Source of the DNA: Steromphala cineraria
Taxonomy: Eukaryota > Mollusca > Gastropoda > Trochida > Trochidae
Length of the DNA: 64,000 bases
Direction: 5' to 3'
Assembly: GCA_916613615.1 (NCBI GenBank)
Contig: OU744728.1
Span: 35,486,450-35,550,449 of the forward strand
The position numbers were made by a program, and so were the translations under genes. Numbering within the stretch: position 1 is the stretch's first letter; the number at the start of each line of letters is the position of its first letter. This document shows positions 61,101 to 64,000 of this stretch, piece after piece. Below the pieces are notes generated by a model. That model ran no database searches and had not been told where the DNA came from. It worked only from the letters and a program-made list of their open reading frames with translations.

Positions 61101-62498
61101 ATATATCCCTATATCACCTTGAAATACTACCAGTAGAACTACAGTAGGTATAAGGTTAGATGATACTTATCATAATACTACATTAATAAGACATGATATA
61201 CCGTAGTCAATGTATTAAAGGCCTTTGGCAATTAAAAATTGCATAGAGGGGTAGTTTTTATAATGACTTGATGAATATGAAAGAATATGTTTTGGCATTA
61301 TAAATTCTCAAACAAAACAAACTCTGCGCCCTAAATATTTTGATTGTTTTTGTGCCACTATATGAAACATAAAGATTTTTGTGACTGAAAGTGGTATATT
61401 TATAAATGTAGATAAAACTAGTCTAAAAATTAATATCAGTTAAAATGCCCCTAGCTCTAGCAAGTAGACAGGGTTATGGAAAATGAAGGGGGATGGGACT
61501 TGTTTTCAGGCATCTTCCGAACGCATCGGGCAAGATTGTCGCAAGGGTGAATATGAATTTCTTGTACATGCATATCTCGCCCGATGCGTGCGAAAGATGG
61601 TTTTCAGGTGTCGCAAGAGGTTTGAGTGAACTAAAGGGAGATTACAGTAATATCATCGGATAATGTTAACATTTATGAAACTATGGCATATCAATAAGTC
61701 AACCGAACACCAAATAAATAAATAATGCAGAGATAATGCATATCTCACGATATTACAGACAATGTAGTTCAGCATGCTAGACTTAATCATCGCATATAAA
61801 GCGAAGTTAAGATTATCTGAACTACAAACAATGCACACTCGAGTCTGATAATCTTACAGCTTAGTTATTTGAATATAATATACATTATCAATAATACGTA
61901 CTGTATATAATATCATTATATGTACATATTCAGGTTTTAATGTAATGCAACTTCTAAAAGACTGGAAACAATGAATTTAGAAACAACCACAAAAAGCTTT
62001 ACAACTGTAACACAAGTAATCAAAAACTTGTATTTCCATGTCAAAGATGTATCTTACGCAAAGGCATAAATCTAAATATTAATTATGATCCAATTGTTCT
62101 TGACGATTTTGCAATATGTAAAAGAAAACTGGGCCTCTTTTAAAAGAATCATTTCAGAGGGGGAAAGGGTACCATGAGATCAAATTCCTCTTGAGTCTTG
62201 TAGTGTACCTTTAAATAATATATATTCCAGAATATAAAGGTGACAAGAAGTATATTAACCAATGTTTGCTGAGAACTAATTTTTCTAACTAAAATAAAGA
62301 CGGCATACAAATGCAGACAAATTCATGAAAATATGCATGCATGCACGATCTAGCCTACAGAACGAAAGAAACAGTGAATCAAAACATCTCAACAGTTGTT
62401 TATCAACAGCTCGAAATAATTAATTTCTACAGTAGGAGTTTTACCTGCACCAGCTCATTGATAGTGATTGGAGGACCTCTTTCCTTTTGCTCCATCAT
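43026..62498 (-). CDS. Clathrin heavy chain-like protein, terminal-domain only, 9 exons
   Basis: Exons in reading order: 62498-62445, 57325-57209, 54430-54328, 53517-53365, 52869-52751, 51156-50992, 50646-50530, 44032-43859, 43133-43026. All introns are GT-AG and the phases join to 1,110 nt: 369 codons plus TAA. The product aligns from end to end with the seven-bladed N-terminal propeller of clathrin heavy chain (about residues 1-360 of ~1,675), for example PITINELVQLAHIGIPPDQV, VTDTAVYHWDLW and ITKYGYLYLCDMET. It then stops, lacking ankle, leg and trimerisation parts. It cannot form triskelia; a soluble peptide-binding role or a regulator of coat adaptors is possible but unproven. It is far more diverged than any housekeeping clathrin. 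In the clathrin-box pocket, human Q89/F91/K96/K98 align with E/F/K/M. The intact frame and splice sites argue against a pseudogene. A start one codon later is possible (MM). Confidence 0.88.
43859..44032 (-). CDS. Clathrin-like exon 8
   Basis: It encodes 58 codons: ISSQYGLLFMITKYGYLYL then CDMETANCLCCTRVS and ILGVTRGGQ, matching ITKYGYIHLYDLETGTC and IIGVNRKGQ of clathrin. Its first 57 bases are the part copied about 70 times in the adjacent array. Only this copy continues into CDMET; every other copy reads into stops. Confidence 0.92.
44033..50460 (-). repeat. Tandem array of about 70 copies of a 92-bp intron/exon-junction unit
   Basis: The unit length is exactly 92 bp wherever measured (for example the TAGGGAACTC word at 44041, 44133, 44225). 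On the - strand each unit is 57 bp of exon 8 (ATATCTAGTCAG to TACCTGTATCTG) plus 35 bp of the preceding intron (TTGTCAATCTCATGATAGAG then TTCCCTATATTGCAG). Each complete unit thus carries the splice acceptor. Variant sites (for example GTAGCAG/GTAACCG/GTAGCCG, CATGAG/CAGGAG/CATAAG, GACTAG/GACTGG/GACTTG on the + strand) occur in shuffled combinations. The block starting near 44881 recurs at 45709, an offset of 828 bp or nine units. The outermost copy near 50460 is cut off inside its exon part. Confidence 0.95.
50530..50646 (-). CDS. Clathrin-like exon 7
   Basis: It encodes VYVIELGPYKTGNFAPRNVY then HHVQYLDDYDRYDFPISLQ, aligned with LHIIEVGTPPTGNQPF and NDFPVAMQ of clathrin. The donor is CAG/GTAAGA. 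Reading on past the donor stays open through about 23 intron codons into the first array copy. Confidence 0.92.
50992..51156 (-). CDS. Clathrin-like exon 6
   Basis: It encodes 55 codons, DDRITGLTQLYNVDEDITQC to VGSRDLQDHGK, aligned with the clathrin segment containing VVGAMQLYSVDRKVSQ. The acceptor is TGCTGCAG and the donor AAG/GTCTGT. Confidence 0.9.
52599..52706. mobile_element. 108-bp palindromic element in intron 5
   Basis: ATGACATACTATGTTTACGA CAC at the left matches the complement of the right end (GTGTCGTAAACATAGTATGT CAT). The inner parts, GTGCCTAAATATCCGTATACC and AAATACTAATATTAAGCCAC, are also roughly complementary. It is a foldback MITE with no coding capacity. Confidence 0.75.
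52751..52869 (-). CDS. Clathrin-like exon 5
   Basis: It encodes DSPPEKMFLRHNRLMFSEIV then GYKADPSLKWLALTGLTPE, matching PVKMFDRHSSLAGCQIINY and KWLLLTGISAQ of clathrin. The donor is GAG/GTAACA. Confidence 0.93.
53365..53517 (-). CDS. Clathrin-like exon 4: clathrin-box site region
   Basis: It encodes GLRFEVFNLDTKVMISKTRL, HEPIVYWTWINSDIIAMVTD and TAVYHWDLW. The first stretch lines up with TLQIFNIEMKSKMKAHTM of clathrin, where ligands with clathrin-box motifs bind. Phe and the first Lys are kept; Gln89 is Glu and Lys98 is Met. Confidence 0.93.
54328..54430 (-). CDS. Clathrin-like exon 3
   Basis: It encodes VTVLNPKDGNISYAGQTSAD then SVLMNPNQPIIALK, aligned with [20 protein letters not shown] and SAIMNPASKVIALK. 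The acceptor is TTTGAAG/GTAACG; the following donor is AAAG/GTAATA. Confidence 0.93.
54885..55240. mobile_element. TTAA-flanked MITE, copy 2 (intron 2)
   Basis: Its ends, TTAAAAGGGGCAGTAGCACG and CGTGCTACTGCCCCTTTAA, are the same family as copies 30888 and 56315. The interior includes CCATAGTCAGAGCACAAAGT and CATTGGCGGTCATTTTATG. It is about 356 bp without coding capacity. Confidence 0.75.
55241..55606. mobile_element. Decayed TTAA-type MITE next to copy 2
   Basis: It abuts copy 2. AATAGGCAGTATCATGTGTTT at the left and AACATGCTGAGGTCTCTTGA at the right are decayed forms of the family ends. The interior AAAGGTGTTCACACAAAAAT GG matches other members. Confidence 0.5.
56315..56661. mobile_element. 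TTAA-flanked MITE, copy 3 (intron 2)
   Basis: TTAAAGGGGCAGTAGCACG and CGTGCTACTGCCCCTTTAA form the inverted ends. The interior is closely similar to the copy at 54885 and in the same orientation (CCATAGTCAGAGGACAAAGT; GGCGGCCATTTTGTGTGAAC). It looks younger than the decayed copy between them. Confidence 0.78.
57209..57325 (-). CDS. Clathrin-like exon 2
   Basis: It encodes LAHIGIPPDQVTWTRVTMTS then DRWISVRHGCREELNKPAM, aligned with [20 protein letters not shown] and DKFICIREKVGEQAQ. It is GC-rich compared with its flanks. The acceptor is TATTGCAG and the donor ATG/GTGAGT. Confidence 0.92.
57343..57572. repeat. Local tandem duplication of about 115 bp in intron 1
   Basis: The segment TACAATGATTTTATCAATGG through AGAGGAATGTT and AGAATAGG(G/A)(T/G)GGAGTATTGC occurs twice in succession, starting near 57343 and 57461. 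A small AAAACAATTTGATGA insertion is in the second copy. It lies just upstream (- strand) of exon 2. Confidence 0.65.
58424..58592. mobile_element. Foldback element of about 169 bp
   Basis: GATGAAGAAGAACAAG followed by TTTATGGATAGTCAACTTTT and TGCATGAAATGCAACGTTT is mirrored by AAACGTTGCATTTCATACAA, AAGTTGATTATCCATAA and TTGTTCTTCATTA. The arms are about 60-65 bp with few mismatches, separated by a short middle segment. It is a MITE or foldback element. Confidence 0.7.
61511..61599. repeat. Inverted repeat of about 21 bp arms
   Basis: CATCTTCCGAACGCATCGGGC at the left and the complement of GCCCGATGCGTGCGAAAGATG at the right differ at two positions. The loop is about 47 bp. GC-rich arms stand out against AT-rich DNA. 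Possibly a foldback transposon remnant. Confidence 0.65.
62445..62498 (-). CDS. Clathrin-like exon 1: start
   Basis: It encodes 18 codons, MMEQKERGPPITINELVQ, whose PITINELVQ aligns with PIRFQEHLQ at the start of clathrin. The donor is CAG/GTAAAA. An in-frame TAA lies 12 codons upstream, so the protein begins at one of the two ATGs here unless another exon precedes. Confidence 0.75.
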
Positions 62499-63874
62499 AC
62501 TTTTAATCGCTATCCACAGTATAATCCATGTTTAGACTCTAGGCCTAACGGTAGCACAAGTCAGCATAAGCAAATGTCACTTGCAGGTGCCCGGAAGCAG
62601 TTTTACGAAGTAAACAAGAATCGTACTTGCCAACAACTAGTTATGTTTCTTGAGAACCACAAACGAGCTTCTGTTGACTTGCAATTTAATTTTTGTATTC
62701 TGAATATAGAAGAGTTACTCTTTCATGTTTTCTTTTGTCAAGAAATGTTAAATTATTTTATCTTTTTAAAGACATTTTGATATACTTTCTTTGTATTTAT
62801 TAGTAAACTACGAAAAAAAGTATGGCAGAAATTCAAATGGTGAAATCAGTGGAAATAAAGTCATCAGTAAAATGTTGATAACTTGAAACCTGAAAAAACA
62901 TGCGTATATGTCTTTAACATCATTCACAGAAAATGGTTGATTTATGTTGCTTTATTGTTGTTTATGATAATAAAGAAAACGAGACATTTTGATTAAAACG
63001 TTGTTTCTGGCAACATATCCAGTTATATTTTGTGAGTCAGAGAATATTAACCCTGAAAGCAAACATTTGAGACTACTTCTAAGAACCTGAAGAACACATA
63101 CAATCATTAGCTCTAAAAAAGATAAGAAAGCGATAAATCATCTCTTAGCAGTAGAACACATTCTGGAATTTCGGTCTTGTTCTGACTTAAATTACATTCA
63201 ATGAGTTTGGATGACGGACCACAGAAAATTGTATAAGATCTCAACACATCTAAAATGGTAACAAAATCACGCATTAGCAAAGCAATCATAAACTATCATC
63301 TTCATAACAACTAAAAAGGATATCACACTTTTTCTAATTGCTCTGTCCAATATACACAGACTATAAACACAATAATTGCCCCTACCTATGTTTACACAAA
63401 CATAATGCAACAACAAAGCTTTATCAATATAAAGATCTGAACGTTTCAATAATGACCAATTACCTTTGTACCATCTAGAATTTATCACCATGATCTTCGA
63501 CAGCAGTATTCGGATAACTCAAGGCCATGTCATGAAGAGCTTTAAGTTAGATTGTGCTAACCGGCGATCCCATCTCGGAAAGTATTAATATCTACATGTT
63601 TTGGGCAGGACAGAACGGTTAATAACCTTCTAGTACACATATAGAGGCAAGGGAACACGTCCATCATGCTTCAATGCAATGTAGTGTATTAAGAGGTTTT
63701 TAACACCAATTGTCATTGCTCCGAACCAAATTCATTATAGATAAAACACGAGGTGTGTTTCATATAACCTATATATTTATCAAGATCAACCACAGAGTGT
63801 ACTTCGCGCCTCATTCAAGAATTTGTTAACACTAGTTGGGCTTCGAAGTGAAAAAATCATGTTATGCCAGAAGA
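62499..63874. other. Upstream flank of the clathrin-like gene
   Basis: No recognised exon or repeat. Any promoter or 5' untranslated exon of the clathrin-like gene should lie here, but no TATA box or strong motif with clear position is seen. Confidence 0.45.
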
Positions 63875-63911
63875 ATGGCGACAGCTTTCATCCATTATCG
63901 GCATCATTTGG
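63875..63911 (+). CDS. Possible first exon of an unknown + strand gene
   Basis: AAGAATGGCG gives a good start context, and 12 codons (MATAFIHYRHHL) run to TTGG/GTGAGT, a consensus donor. The rest of such a gene would be outside the window. The peptide is not recognised. With the clathrin-like start 1.4 kb away on the other strand, this would make a head-to-head pair. Evidence is only the start context and splice site. Confidence 0.25.
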
Positions 63912-64000
63912 GTGAGTCTAAGATTAAAATCACCGGTCATTTTACTCTTGTATTAAACTTTGTTTCAAATGAAATATGTTCCTTTAGATGTATATTTTGT

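Larger units (their letters stand above)
57573..62444 (-). other. Clathrin-like intron 1 (main part)
   Basis: There is no recognised gene. Beyond the inverted-repeat elements at 58424 and 61511 it looks like unique AT-rich DNA. The full intron runs 57326-62444 and is one of the two long introns of this gene, typical of a first intron that may hold regulatory sites. None is recognisable. Confidence 0.6.

Noticed and set aside
43026..62498. The housekeeping clathrin heavy chain gene, cut by the window edge
   Set aside because: Both the start and a stop codon are inside the window, and the sequence is far more diverged than animal clathrin heavy chains.
62487..62780. Open frame of 97 codons on the + strand over the clathrin-like start
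   Set aside because: It overlaps exon 1 in antisense, has no recognisable family, and its composition is like intergenic DNA.

Overview
The window is a stretch of AT-rich animal genomic DNA with small exons in a sea of introns and dispersed repeats. No bacterial genes, rRNA, tRNA or CRISPR arrays were seen. The repeat types (short inverted-repeat elements and long minisatellites with CCGTCCGTCC-rich heads) resemble those I know from mollusc genomes. A lophotrochozoan, probably a bivalve, is my best guess, but this is inference and no species can be named.

Two multi-exon genes can be assembled from splice signals and protein similarity. On the + strand, positions 4141-20508 hold a complete nine-exon ceramide glucosyltransferase (UGCG, 395 codons). 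It has a perfect NRF-1-type palindrome just upstream and a 10.35 kb third intron full of mobile-element debris. On the - strand, positions 62498-43026 hold a nine-exon gene of 369 codons. Its whole product corresponds to the N-terminal beta-propeller of clathrin heavy chain, followed by a stop where the ankle/leg of the normal ~1,675-residue protein would begin. It is too diverged to be the housekeeping clathrin gene.

The most striking structure is in the last long intron of the clathrin-like gene. About 70 tandem copies of a 92-bp unit (about 44033-50460) are each made of 35 bp of intron 3' end, including the splice acceptor, plus the first 57 bp (19 codons) of the next exon. The array is therefore a runaway tandem duplication of an intron/exon junction. 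Every complete copy presents the same acceptor, and every extra copy reads into in-frame stops. A nine-unit (828 bp) higher-order repeat is visible inside it.

Layout: 1-4077, upstream DNA with one small inverted-repeat element; 4078-20508, UGCG; 20509-about 23430, probable UGCG 3' UTR and flank; about 23430-38160, intergenic DNA rich in repeats (a two-part 145-bp minisatellite element at 25885-28416, TTAA-flanked MITEs, foldback elements, a LINE 3' fragment); 38160-43025, AT-rich DNA that may be a long 3' UTR of the clathrin-like gene; 43026-62498, the clathrin-like gene; 62499-64000, its upstream flank, with a possible first exon of another + strand gene at the edge. UGCG (Golgi glycosphingolipid synthesis) and the clathrin-like protein (likely cytosolic peptide binding) have no obvious shared pathway; they converge tail to tail.
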